A stretch of DNA of 25,421 nucleotides from Dysgonamonadaceae bacterium (GTDB taxonomy: Bacteria; Bacteroidota; Bacteroidia; Bacteroidales; Azobacteroidaceae), in contig JAIRMF010000034.1 in NCBI GenBank assembly GCA_031258895.1, forward strand, positions 1 to 25,421, written 5' to 3'. Under the pieces are notes generated by a model that was given only the letters and a program-made list of their open reading frames with translations, ran no database searches and was not told the origin of the DNA. A program made the position numbers and the translations under genes. Within the stretch, counting starts at the first letter, position 1. Each line of letters starts with the position of its first letter. Shown here in pieces: positions 14,127-20,924 of the stretch.

Positions 14127-14558
14127 TTATTCTTCCTCTACCTCATTCTGCCAACTGAACGACTTTTGAACGACCTGCCCGAAGTTGTCCTCGATATAAA
14201 TATCTATCTTCTGCTGGTCGGACGAGCGGGAGGTATAGTAGAGCCTGAACTCCGTCCGTTCCAATGGATAGCGGTCGTTCGGAGCGAACAGCATACCGTC
14301 ATCCATACGCAATTCGCCTTTGCCGTCCGGTTGAAAATAACGGATGTAAAAGCGATTTTCCTTGTAATCGCCTTCTTTTACGATTTGGCAGCGGATTTCT
14401 GCTGTTTCGCCCTCGACGATGCGTTTCTGCACCGGCATAGTTTCCAAATCAAATAGGTAGCGTGTACGAATATCCAAATCGTCGCTACAGGCACAGGCCA
14501 GCAGCATTATCGCCGCCAGCCACGCTGTTATTCCGAAAAAACTTTTTATCTTTTTCAT
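14127..14558 (-). CDS. traQ: Conjugal transfer lipoprotein TraQ (DUF3872)
   Basis: A 143-aa protein of the TraQ/DUF3872 family from Bacteroides conjugative transposons. The N-terminal MKKIKSFFGITAWLAAIMLL leads into a lipobox-like LACAC, so it is probably anchored to a membrane by lipid. The mature part is a beta-rich domain: LDIRTRYLFDLETMPVQKRI, then an Ig-like strand pattern ending DNFGQVVQKSFSWQNEVEEE. In CTnDOT the TraP primase gene lies between traO and traQ; here traQ follows traO after 14 bases with no primase. Its precise role in transfer is not known to me. Confidence 0.85.
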   Translation of the reverse strand: MKKIKSFFGITAWLAAIMLLACACSDDLDIRTRYLFDLETMPVQKRIVEGETAEIRCQIVKEGDYKENRFYIRYFQPDGKGELRMDDGMLFAPNDRYPLERTEFRLYYTSRSSDQQKIDIYIEDNFGQVVQKSFSWQNEVEEE

Positions 14559-14572
14559 TGTAATTATTTTTT

Positions 14573-15157
14573 TTAGTTCAACATAAATCGTAAGCCGATA
14601 CCAAATTGCGTGTGGAACTTCGATACATCCGAGCCGAACAGGATGCGTTCGCGCCCCGTCAGGAGCAGCACCACACGGTCTGTCAGGTAGGTTTCCATTT
14701 CCAACGTAATCGCCCCGCCGTACACAAATCGGTCGCGGCTTTGGAGCGTCGAACCGTCAAACAGCAGTTTCTCGCCCCAATTCACCGTTTCGTAACCTGC
14801 CACCGCCGAGCCACCCAGCGAGAGGAAAAAGGTTTTTGACGGATCGGAAATAATGTTCAGGAAGTAGCCGCCTTCGGCAGTAAACTGCGCCACCGGCAGG
14901 CGAATGTCCTTGTAGGGATAGTAGCGTTGCAGGTATTCCGCCCCGAACACCCATTTGTTGCCGTGTCTGGCGTATGTTGCCATCGACACGCCAAAGGAGT
15001 AACCCGTTTCACTGTCGGTGGACGAAGAATAAAAGCCGTCCACCATGCCGCCTGTTACCTGAATGCCCCGCATTCCCGGTAAACAACGCTGCGCGTATGC
15101 CCCGCCCGTGAGGGCGAAGCATAAGACAAGCGTCAGGATAATTGTTACCCGCTTCAT
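14573..15157 (-). CDS. traO: Conjugal transfer protein TraO
   Basis: A 194-aa exported protein of the TraO family, likely part of the outer-membrane-side transfer apparatus. A cleavable signal peptide ends at GGAYAQ. The rest alternates short amphipathic strands and turns (GYSFGVSMATYARHGNKWVF, GSAVAGYETVNWGEKLLF) and ends GIGLRFMLN, with aromatic and hydrophobic residues typical of small outer-membrane beta-barrels. Two bases separate it from traN upstream, so it is translationally close-coupled. Barrel topology is inference from the pattern. Confidence 0.88.
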   Translation of the reverse strand: MKRVTIILTLVLCFALTGGAYAQRCLPGMRGIQVTGGMVDGFYSSSTDSETGYSFGVSMATYARHGNKWVFGAEYLQRYYPYKDIRLPVAQFTAEGGYFLNIISDPSKTFFLSLGGSAVAGYETVNWGEKLLFDGSTLQSRDRFVYGGAITLEMETYLTDRVVLLLTGRERILFGSDVSKFHTQFGIGLRFMLN

Positions 15158-15159
15158 AG

Positions 15160-16158
15160 CTATTTTACTTTTAGTTCGTTGATGACTTTGGCGCGTACCA
15201 AATCGGCGTTATCGACCGTAAAGCGTTGATGCCGCCCGCCGTTCTGTTCGTTCAGCTCCACAACCAGCATTTTATCATCGGGAATCGTGAATTTGGGCAG
15301 GGTAAATACCGTGCGAGTCGTGATTTTACCGCCGACTAACATCAAATTATTGTAGGCGCGAAGCGGCCATATCACTTGTTCCTGAATGGCGGTGCGCTTG
15401 GCTACTTTCTTATCCACGATTTTGAACGTGATAAAGTCAATATTGAACGGAACGTTCGACGAGTTTTTTAACTGGAGGTGGAAATACAGCAGCCCGTTGT
15501 GGGTGTAAATTCCTTTCAACGTATGCTGGATTCCGAAACGTTTGCAGCCGATATGCTTGATTTCGCGGTCATCGTTTTTATAGATGGACTGCATAATCAG
15601 GCGCACCAAAAGCGGCGATTCCTGTCCCAACTCTTTCATATAGACTTCAAGTGCGTTGTTCGGGCGGTTCACCGCTTCGCCATCGTGCAGGACGTCAGTC
15701 ATTTCAATACTCAACTTCACAGGCTCATCCGCATACTTCACATTGAACGTGTAATAATTTCCATCTTCCGTGATTACAGCAAGATTGCTTTCACGAGAGA
15801 AATCCCGTAAGGCAGCCTTCACACGCAACACGTTTTCCGTGCCGTCGGCTTTGGCCGCCAAGAGGTCTGCACTTCCCAAGTCCACGTAACGAATCGGCGT
15901 CGGGAAAATGACGTGGACGGTCTTATTAAACGTAACTTCCAGCGCATAGGGTGGAATCATCCGGTTGAAAGTCAAAGGGCGTGTATAGCCCTGAAAGTAA
16001 TCGCCTGTCGAGGGTGAAGTTTGTACCGTTTCAGGTACGGAGGCTGATTGTTCGACGACAACCTTTTCGGCTGCCTTGTTCGTGTTTTGCGCCATTGCGA
16101 CGCTTGCGCTTGCAACGAGGGCAAGCAAAATCAAAAACTGTTTCATTGCTAAATTCAT
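15160..16158 (-). CDS. traN: Conjugal transfer protein TraN (DUF4138)
   Basis: A 332-aa exported protein of the TraN/DUF4138 family, thought to be the VirB9-like part of the Bacteroidetes transfer channel. The signal peptide runs MKQFLILLALVASASVAMAQ; the annotated ATG at 16158 is followed by a second ATG four codons in (16146), which is an equally good start. The N-terminal part has HVIFPTPIRYVDLGSADL, and the middle YFHLQLKNSSNVPFNIDFIT, both family-like. It follows traM after 58 bases that contain a CCCACTAAAAAAA leader motif. Confidence 0.9.
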   Translation of the reverse strand: MNLAMKQFLILLALVASASVAMAQNTNKAAEKVVVEQSASVPETVQTSPSTGDYFQGYTRPLTFNRMIPPYALEVTFNKTVHVIFPTPIRYVDLGSADLLAAKADGTENVLRVKAALRDFSRESNLAVITEDGNYYTFNVKYADEPVKLSIEMTDVLHDGEAVNRPNNALEVYMKELGQESPLLVRLIMQSIYKNDDREIKHIGCKRFGIQHTLKGIYTHNGLLYFHLQLKNSSNVPFNIDFITFKIVDKKVAKRTAIQEQVIWPLRAYNNLMLVGGKITTRTVFTLPKFTIPDDKMLVVELNEQNGGRHQRFTVDNADLVRAKVINELKVK

Positions 16159-16178
16159 TTTAATTGTTTGACAAAAGA

Positions 16179-16190
16179 TTTTTTTAGTGG
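16179..16190 (-). repeat. CCACTAAAAAAA leader motif before traN
   Basis: CCACTAAAAAAA on the minus strand, about 20 bases before the traN ATG. Related copies lie before the helix-turn-helix gene (3909-3920), before the 65-aa gene after traG (20885-20896) and in the traE leader (24168-24180). Confidence 0.4.
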
Positions 16191-16216
16191 GGTCACAGAC
16201 CCATTTGTTATTTTTC

Positions 16217-17635
16217 TTACTGTGTTTTTGGCAGGAGTAGTAAGCGGTAGTTTGCTTTGAGCGTTATTTTTACCACGCTCATTTTCTTACTCACATACTG
16301 CGACGCCCCTTGTATCAAGCCCTTTCCCATATCAGCGGCGAGTTGAGACCCTGCGTTGTCGGAAATCATTATCGAACTTCCAGCGGAGTTCGCCAATGTG
16401 GAGGCAACCTCTTTGGCGGCTTTTACCTCATCGTTTCCGGGAACGAATATCCCGCGCTGCCCGTCGGTATCATACACCAAAAGTTCGACGGGGATAATAT
16501 TGTCGGCATACTGAATGGAAGTAATGGATACGTCCATCCGTTCGCCTCCGATTCGGCAGGCTCCGGTAACTATCGTATTGGCAGGAATCAACAGATCTCC
16601 CGCCCGCATCGGCTCCAACAGGCGTATCTGCACCTCTTTCCCGTTGGTCAGCGTTACCGTTTGATACACACAGGCGCGAATGCTGTTTTTGTCCTGTACG
16701 CCTTCGTTACCGGCAGCCGTCAGGAATCCGAGATTGCGGGGCTTGCTGTACGCTTCTACAAATTCGGCGTTGTCCATCGGAGCAGCCAGCAGCGAAACCA
16801 CGTTTTGCTGCACCTGTTTCACGGGCTGGGCGACCACCTTGCCGGATTGTCCGCCGGAAGATCCTGCGGCAGTCGTTTCACCGCCCTGCGTTGCCTGCCC
16901 TGTGGATTGTGGCATATACTTCGCGGCCATTTGGTAGGATTTTTCCATGAACTGCAACTGTTCTTCCTGCGCCCGCTTGCGTTGCGCTTCCTCGTCTAAC
17001 TTGCGTTCCAATTCCTGAATACGGGATTCTACCGCAGGTTGCGCCTGTTGGTCTTTATTTGCGGCAGGTTCATCGTACCACGACCCTAACTGCTTGTTGA
17101 TGTCCTGATAGGCGTTCACGGAAGATTGTACCGATGTGGTGGACGAAGGACGGGAAGGCGCTTCGTAGTATTCCGGCGATTGGGAAACCGTGCGCACTTG
17201 ACGTTCTTCTTCCACTTTGAAGTGTTGTTCGGCCTCGCCGAGTTGTACGGAAAAATCCTGCAAGCTCCGCATTCGTTCCTGCTGCTTTTGCTGCATGGCT
17301 TCACGCTCGTAAGCGTCGCGTTTATCCGACACCAAGCCCTCATCTTTGGGCATCGGCAGTTCGACATTCAGCCCCGCTTGCTGTGCCTCTTTCTCTTTAT
17401 CCTTGCCCGACGGGGCGAAGATCAGCCACAGGGCAGCCCCGAAAATCAGGAAGAACAGCGGCATGATGAGCATTTTCTTCCGTTTTTGCAGTTCCGCAGG
17501 AGTGAGTTCCTTTTTCGGCTGTGCGGGTTTTCCCGACTTCGGAGGGTTGGGCTTATATTCCGGCACAGCCTGTTGTACTTCGGGCGCTGCCGTTTCCGGC
17601 GGTGGCGTCCCTTTATTCAAATTTTCCTGTTCCAT
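16217..17635 (-). CDS. traM: Conjugal transfer protein TraM (VirB10-like)
   Basis: A 472-aa TraM of the Bacteroides conjugative transposon family, the VirB10-like scaffold bridging the two membranes. A proline-rich cytoplasmic start (PPPETAAPEVQQAVPEYKPN) is followed by a transmembrane helix at about 55-74 (LIMPLFFLIFGAALWLIFAP). A long coiled-coil-like periplasmic stalk (about 80-240, many Q, E, K) comes next, then a folded C-terminal domain (about 290-470) with VTGACRIGGERMDVSITSIQ. The start lies 23 bases inside the end of traL, in another frame, so the two genes overlap. The family call is confident from size, order and architecture. Confidence 0.9.
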   Translation of the reverse strand: MEQENLNKGTPPPETAAPEVQQAVPEYKPNPPKSGKPAQPKKELTPAELQKRKKMLIMPLFFLIFGAALWLIFAPSGKDKEKEAQQAGLNVELPMPKDEGLVSDKRDAYEREAMQQKQQERMRSLQDFSVQLGEAEQHFKVEEERQVRTVSQSPEYYEAPSRPSSTTSVQSSVNAYQDINKQLGSWYDEPAANKDQQAQPAVESRIQELERKLDEEAQRKRAQEEQLQFMEKSYQMAAKYMPQSTGQATQGGETTAAGSSGGQSGKVVAQPVKQVQQNVVSLLAAPMDNAEFVEAYSKPRNLGFLTAAGNEGVQDKNSIRACVYQTVTLTNGKEVQIRLLEPMRAGDLLIPANTIVTGACRIGGERMDVSITSIQYADNIIPVELLVYDTDGQRGIFVPGNDEVKAAKEVASTLANSAGSSIMISDNAGSQLAADMGKGLIQGASQYVSKKMSVVKITLKANYRLLLLPKTQ

Positions 17636-17906
17636 CGTAATGATTGTTTTGTTGATTAATACTGTCCCTGCGGGTTTGTTCCTGTTGGAGCCGCAGGGCT
17701 TCGATTTGCTCTATCTGCAACTGAATCCCGCTCTTTTTGCCGAAGTTGTAAATCGACGAAACGGTCATGTAGATTGACAGTCCGCCGAACACAAAGAGCA
17801 TGGTCAGTATGAGGATCACACGGCGGTCGGGAGTCATACGCCCCAACAGACCGCACAGGCCGTCTTCCAGCCATTCGTTGATTTTATTGAAGAATTTTCG
17901 GATCAT
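17613..17906 (-). CDS. traL: Conjugal transfer protein TraL
   Basis: A 97-aa small membrane protein of the TraL family. The start MIRKFFNKINEWLEDGL at 17906 is chosen over an in-frame ATG 51 bases upstream, because it matches family size and has AGGTAGG nearby; the longer version would overlap traK by 44 bases. One transmembrane helix is at about 29-50 (VILILTMLFVFGGLSIYMTV), followed by a short helical tail rich in Q and E. It lies 7 bases after traK and its 3' end overlaps traM. It probably works with TraK and TraM at the inner membrane. Confidence 0.85.
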   Translation of the reverse strand: MIRKFFNKINEWLEDGLCGLLGRMTPDRRVILILTMLFVFGGLSIYMTVSSIYNFGKKSGIQLQIEQIEALRLQQEQTRRDSINQQNNHYDGTGKFE

Positions 17907-17913
17907 GACGCAC

Positions 17914-18537
17914 CTACCTTTCCAAAACCCGCAGGTCTTTGTTTTCGATGATTTCAAACTTTTCCATCGTAAACCCTTGCGGGTTATTGTCGGAACGCAC
18001 CGAGTTAATCAGGTTGCAGCGCGTAACGAGGCTTCGTTCGGTGATGTTCGACGCACGGATAATCATCTGCCGGGCGTGGGTTACAGCCGTGTACGGATAA
18101 GCGTCCAGATTGAGCGCCACGCTATCGACCGCAAGAGTTTGATTGATATTCCCCGAAATAAGGCGGTTATAGTACCCTTTTTCCGCCATATCCGAATAAT
18201 ATTTATAGGCGCTCTTATCCACCAGAAAGAGGGCGCGATTGATATTGGATTCGATGGCGGCTTTATCGGGCGAGAGCGTAAAGAACAGTTCGTGAAATCG
18301 CTTGATATGCTCCCGTGCCTCGACGGGGCGGTTTTGCGAAAGGTCTTGGGACAAAGCCAGCATAAGCGACTTTCCCCCGTCCAGCACGTAGATACGCTGG
18401 CGTTGCGCCTCTGCAAACGAATACGACGACCACACGGAATACCCCGTAATGGCGGCGCACAGGCAGAGGAACACGATACCGAACAGGCGTATCTGCTTAA
18501 AGGACGTTTCGATGTTTTTTAAACTTTTAAATTCCAT
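17914..18537 (-). CDS. traK: Conjugal transfer protein TraK (VirB8-like)
   Basis: A 207-aa TraK, the probable VirB8-like inner-membrane component. A short cytoplasmic start is followed by one transmembrane helix at about 17-36 (IRLFGIVFLCLCAAITGYSV). The periplasmic domain contains RPVEAREHIKRFHELFFTLS and DVSALNLD-like strand regions typical of the family, ending FTMEKFEIIENKDLRVLER. It is separated from traJ by 96 bases that include an inverted repeat, and followed by traL after 7. Family assignment rests on architecture, position and recognised sequence. Confidence 0.9.
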   Translation of the reverse strand: MEFKSLKNIETSFKQIRLFGIVFLCLCAAITGYSVWSSYSFAEAQRQRIYVLDGGKSLMLALSQDLSQNRPVEAREHIKRFHELFFTLSPDKAAIESNINRALFLVDKSAYKYYSDMAEKGYYNRLISGNINQTLAVDSVALNLDAYPYTAVTHARQMIIRASNITERSLVTRCNLINSVRSDNNPQGFTMEKFEIIENKDLRVLER

Positions 18538-18565
18538 TTTCTAATTTTTTAATGTGATAATTTGC

Positions 18566-18631
18566 CAATATGCCAATGCTTTTTCTGCCTGTGTCATTTT
18601 CTCATTGGCACATTAGCATATCGGCATATTG
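18566..18631. repeat. Inverted repeat in the traJ-traK gap
   Basis: CAATATGCC (18566-18574) pairs with GGCATATTG (18623-18631), and inside it GCCAATG (18572-18578) pairs with CATTGGC (18603-18609). Together they can fold into an interrupted hairpin of about 66 bases filling the gap. It may be a processing, attenuation or stability element. It lacks a terminal T tract on the minus strand. Confidence 0.6.
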
Positions 18632-18633
18632 AT

Positions 18634-19623
18634 TTATTTACCCATCAGGCGACCCGCCACGTTTCCTGCGGCAGCACCGGCAGCACCACCCGCCCAAGCT
18701 GCACCTTTGGTAGCCATCGTATTCATGGCACGGTTGTAATTGCCCATACCACCCGCCGAGATTATCCATCCGGCAACGGTCGGAATCGTGAAGTAGCCGA
18801 TGATACCAATAATCATGAATACCACATAAACCGTGTTGCTTCCGTCGGGCACGAAATTCGGGTTCTGTAACGCCTCGATGTCTTTGGTAAGCATGAGTAC
18901 CTGAATCCGCGCCAGTATGGATGAGAATAAATCCGATACGGGCAGCCACAGATAGACCGAGATATAACGCGTAATCCATTGCGTCAGGGTCGATTGAAAA
19001 CCGTCATACACGCTGATTGCAAAGGCAATCGGGCCGAGTATGGCGAGTACCACAAGGAAGAACGTCCGTATCGTGTCGATGACCAATGCGGCGGCTTGAA
19101 AGAGCATTTCCAAGAGCCATCGAAAGAAATCCTGAATGGCTTTCTTTGCATTGTAAAAGCCCCGTTCGATGTACATTCCCGCAATCTGCGGGGCATCCAG
19201 TATGCCGAGTTCTTCCAAGCGTTGGTCGAATGCCGTGTTATCGACTAACCACGCCGTTTCGGGATTGCGCCGCATGGCTTCGTATTCCAAACGGTCTTTT
19301 TCGGCGCGGTAGCGGTTCATATCGAAAGTCTGCGTTTCGAGTATCTGGTGCGTTCCCGTTACTACGGGCGACATCACGGCATTGATGGTTCCCAGCACGA
19401 CGGAAGGGAAGAACATAATGCACAATCCAATGGCAAAAGGTCGCAGGAGCGGGTACACGTCTATCGGTTCGGCGCGTGATAACGCCTGCCATACGCGGTG
19501 CGCCACGTAGAACAGTGCACCCATTCCGGCTATCCCTTTGGCAACCCCGATCATGTTGCTGCAAAGCGGCATCATGTCCACATAGAGGTTGCGCAGTATT
19601 TGGTGAAGATTATCGAAATCCAT
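18634..19623 (-). CDS. traJ: Conjugal transfer protein TraJ (VirB6-like)
   Basis: A 329-aa polytopic inner-membrane protein of the CTnDOT TraJ family, equivalent in position to VirB6. Several transmembrane segments are visible: about 25-45 (MIGVAKGIAGMGALFYVAHR), about 65-85 (FAIGLCIMFFPSVVLGTINA), about 185-205 (TIRTFFLVVLAILGPIAFAI), and about 265-290 (VVFMIIGIIGYFTIPTVAGW). The C-terminus is glycine/alanine-rich (AWAGGAAGAAAGNVAGRLMG). It follows traI after 20 bases. Confidence 0.92.
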   Translation of the reverse strand: MDFDNLHQILRNLYVDMMPLCSNMIGVAKGIAGMGALFYVAHRVWQALSRAEPIDVYPLLRPFAIGLCIMFFPSVVLGTINAVMSPVVTGTHQILETQTFDMNRYRAEKDRLEYEAMRRNPETAWLVDNTAFDQRLEELGILDAPQIAGMYIERGFYNAKKAIQDFFRWLLEMLFQAAALVIDTIRTFFLVVLAILGPIAFAISVYDGFQSTLTQWITRYISVYLWLPVSDLFSSILARIQVLMLTKDIEALQNPNFVPDGSNTVYVVFMIIGIIGYFTIPTVAGWIISAGGMGNYNRAMNTMATKGAAWAGGAAGAAAGNVAGRLMGK

Positions 19624-19643
19624 TGTTATGATTTATTTATGGA

Positions 19644-20273
19644 TTACCAATACCTTTCCGACGGGCTGCCGTAGAGTTGCATAATGCGGTCGGTATCGTT
19701 TTTCTTTTTCGCCCGCAGGTAGGAAACAGAGATATTCTTGTTGGTAAAGTATTGCACTAACGCTTTGTATTCGCGGACTTCGTTGTACACGCGGTCGATT
19801 ACATCCATCCGTTCCTTATCCGACAACGATAGTCCGTTGGAGGTGGTAACGGTTTTGAGTTCCGTCAAGAACGAGCCGCTTTCTTCCAACAGCTTGGCAT
19901 AGCCGTTGCCAATCGCTCCGAGTTCCTCAATCGAGAAATACGGGTCGGACATCATCTTTTGAAAGTTCTTGATGTAGATATCCGAAATATCGCCGACCAT
20001 GAGAATTGTCTGTTGCACTTTGCGAGCGTCTTTCACCAGATTGTGTACGGATTTCAAGGCATCGTAATACTCTTTTCCCTGATTATAAACCTTTTGGACT
20101 TCCTTGAAATTGTTAATCATATTACTGGCCGTCGTGGAAGTCTGCACGATTTCCTTGATAGAGTTGGCTAGGTTTCCCGCAAAATTCATCGGGTCGCTGA
20201 CCACAAATTGCGCTTTTGCCTGATAGGTGCAGCAAAGCGTGATTGCCATAAGGCATAAAAACATCTTTTTCAT
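19644..20273 (-). CDS. traI: Conjugal transfer protein TraI (DUF4141)
   Basis: A 209-aa exported protein of the TraI/DUF4141 family (not the F-plasmid relaxase of the same name). A signal peptide, MKKMFLCLMAITLCCTYQAK, ends at AQ. The mature protein is helical, starting FVVSDPMNFAGNLANSIKEI and ending RIMQLYGSPSERYW. By order and size it resembles VirB5-type pilus-associated proteins, though that link is loose. It starts 83 bases after the DUF3876 gene and is followed by traJ. Confidence 0.9.
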   Translation of the reverse strand: MKKMFLCLMAITLCCTYQAKAQFVVSDPMNFAGNLANSIKEIVQTSTTASNMINNFKEVQKVYNQGKEYYDALKSVHNLVKDARKVQQTILMVGDISDIYIKNFQKMMSDPYFSIEELGAIGNGYAKLLEESGSFLTELKTVTTSNGLSLSDKERMDVIDRVYNEVREYKALVQYFTNKNISVSYLRAKKKNDTDRIMQLYGSPSERYW

Positions 20274-20356
20274 TTTCTTGATTTTTTAATTGTTACTACT
20301 GATTTTATTTTATCCGTAATCCGTAGCGGAGAAATAGCCCATCTATTTTTTAAGGG

Positions 20357-20674
20357 CTATTCCTCCTCCGCCCGGACATATTCGCCGAAAACGGAGAGCA
20401 GAAGCACGTCCCTTTCGGCATTGTAAGCGATTCCCACACGCCCGTACAGGTCGAAGTAGCGGAGACCGAACACATCTTTCACCGGACGCGAATAAACCGC
20501 CTGCGGGTTGTTGTAAGTAAGTTCCAGCCAAAAGCCGCCGTTCCTGCGGACTTCGTTGCGGAATATCCGCACCGCCGGCGCACCTTCCGAACTCACCCAA
20601 CGCCCCGTGATATCCCGCAGGGAAAAATCCGTCCGCGCGGCAAAAGGGTCGGTTCCGTTACTTGTACTGAACAT
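20357..20674 (-). CDS. DUF3876 transfer-operon protein
   Basis: A 105-aa soluble protein that I recognise as DUF3876-like: DFSLRDITGRWVSSEGAPAV, then RNGGFWLELTYNN and YFDLYGRVGIAYNAERDVLL. The pattern suggests a small beta-sandwich. The start is fixed by an AAGGAGG ribosome binding site 7 bases upstream, an unusually strong one for Bacteroidetes. It lies between the 65-aa gene and traI, its usual place in this operon type. The role is unknown. Confidence 0.8.
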   Translation of the reverse strand: MFSTSNGTDPFAARTDFSLRDITGRWVSSEGAPAVRIFRNEVRRNGGFWLELTYNNPQAVYSRPVKDVFGLRYFDLYGRVGIAYNAERDVLLLSVFGEYVRAEEE

Positions 20675-20684
20675 GGCTACCTCC

Positions 20685-20882
20685 TTATTCTTTTTTGGTG
20701 GTACGTCCGGGTTCAGGTTCTCTGCCGCGTTCGACGATATGGATTTCTAAGTCGATTTCCTGTTCTTCGTCCTGTTCGTTCGGCTCTTTGCCCGATAGCA
20801 GCGCTTCCAAAAGGATGGTATTTATCCCCGTGGTATATAGCACCAACATTTCCAACTGTTCTTTACTGAATTTGCTAAACAT
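20685..20882 (-). CDS. Small hypothetical protein, 65 aa, after traG
   Basis: A 65-aa protein: MFSKFSKEQLEMLVLYTTGI, a helix, then NTILLEALLSGKEPNEQDEE and an acidic, then basic tail. The first 30 residues form an amphipathic helix. It starts 42 bases after traG, directly behind ACCACTAAAAAAATC, and is followed by the DUF3876 gene after 10 bases, so it is part of the operon. No family is recognised. Confidence 0.7.
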   Translation of the reverse strand: MFSKFSKEQLEMLVLYTTGINTILLEALLSGKEPNEQDEEQEIDLEIHIVERGREPEPGRTTKKE

Positions 20883-20884
20883 GA

Positions 20885-20896
20885 TTTTTTTAGTGG
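20885..20896 (-). repeat. ACCACTAAAAAA leader motif before the 65-aa gene
   Basis: ACCACTAAAAAA on the minus strand ends 2 bases from the start codon at 20882. The same sequence stands in the leader at 3909-3920, and close forms at 16179 and 24168. Confidence 0.45.
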
Positions 20897-20924
20897 TTAT
20901 GGGGCTTACCGCCCCGATGAATAC

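Noticed and set aside
16310..16999. 229-aa plus-strand frame opposite traM
   Set aside because: It lies wholly within traM on the other strand and has no recognisable motif.
17907..17957. N-terminal extension of traL
   Set aside because: It overlaps the traK end by 44 bases and exceeds the family's usual size.
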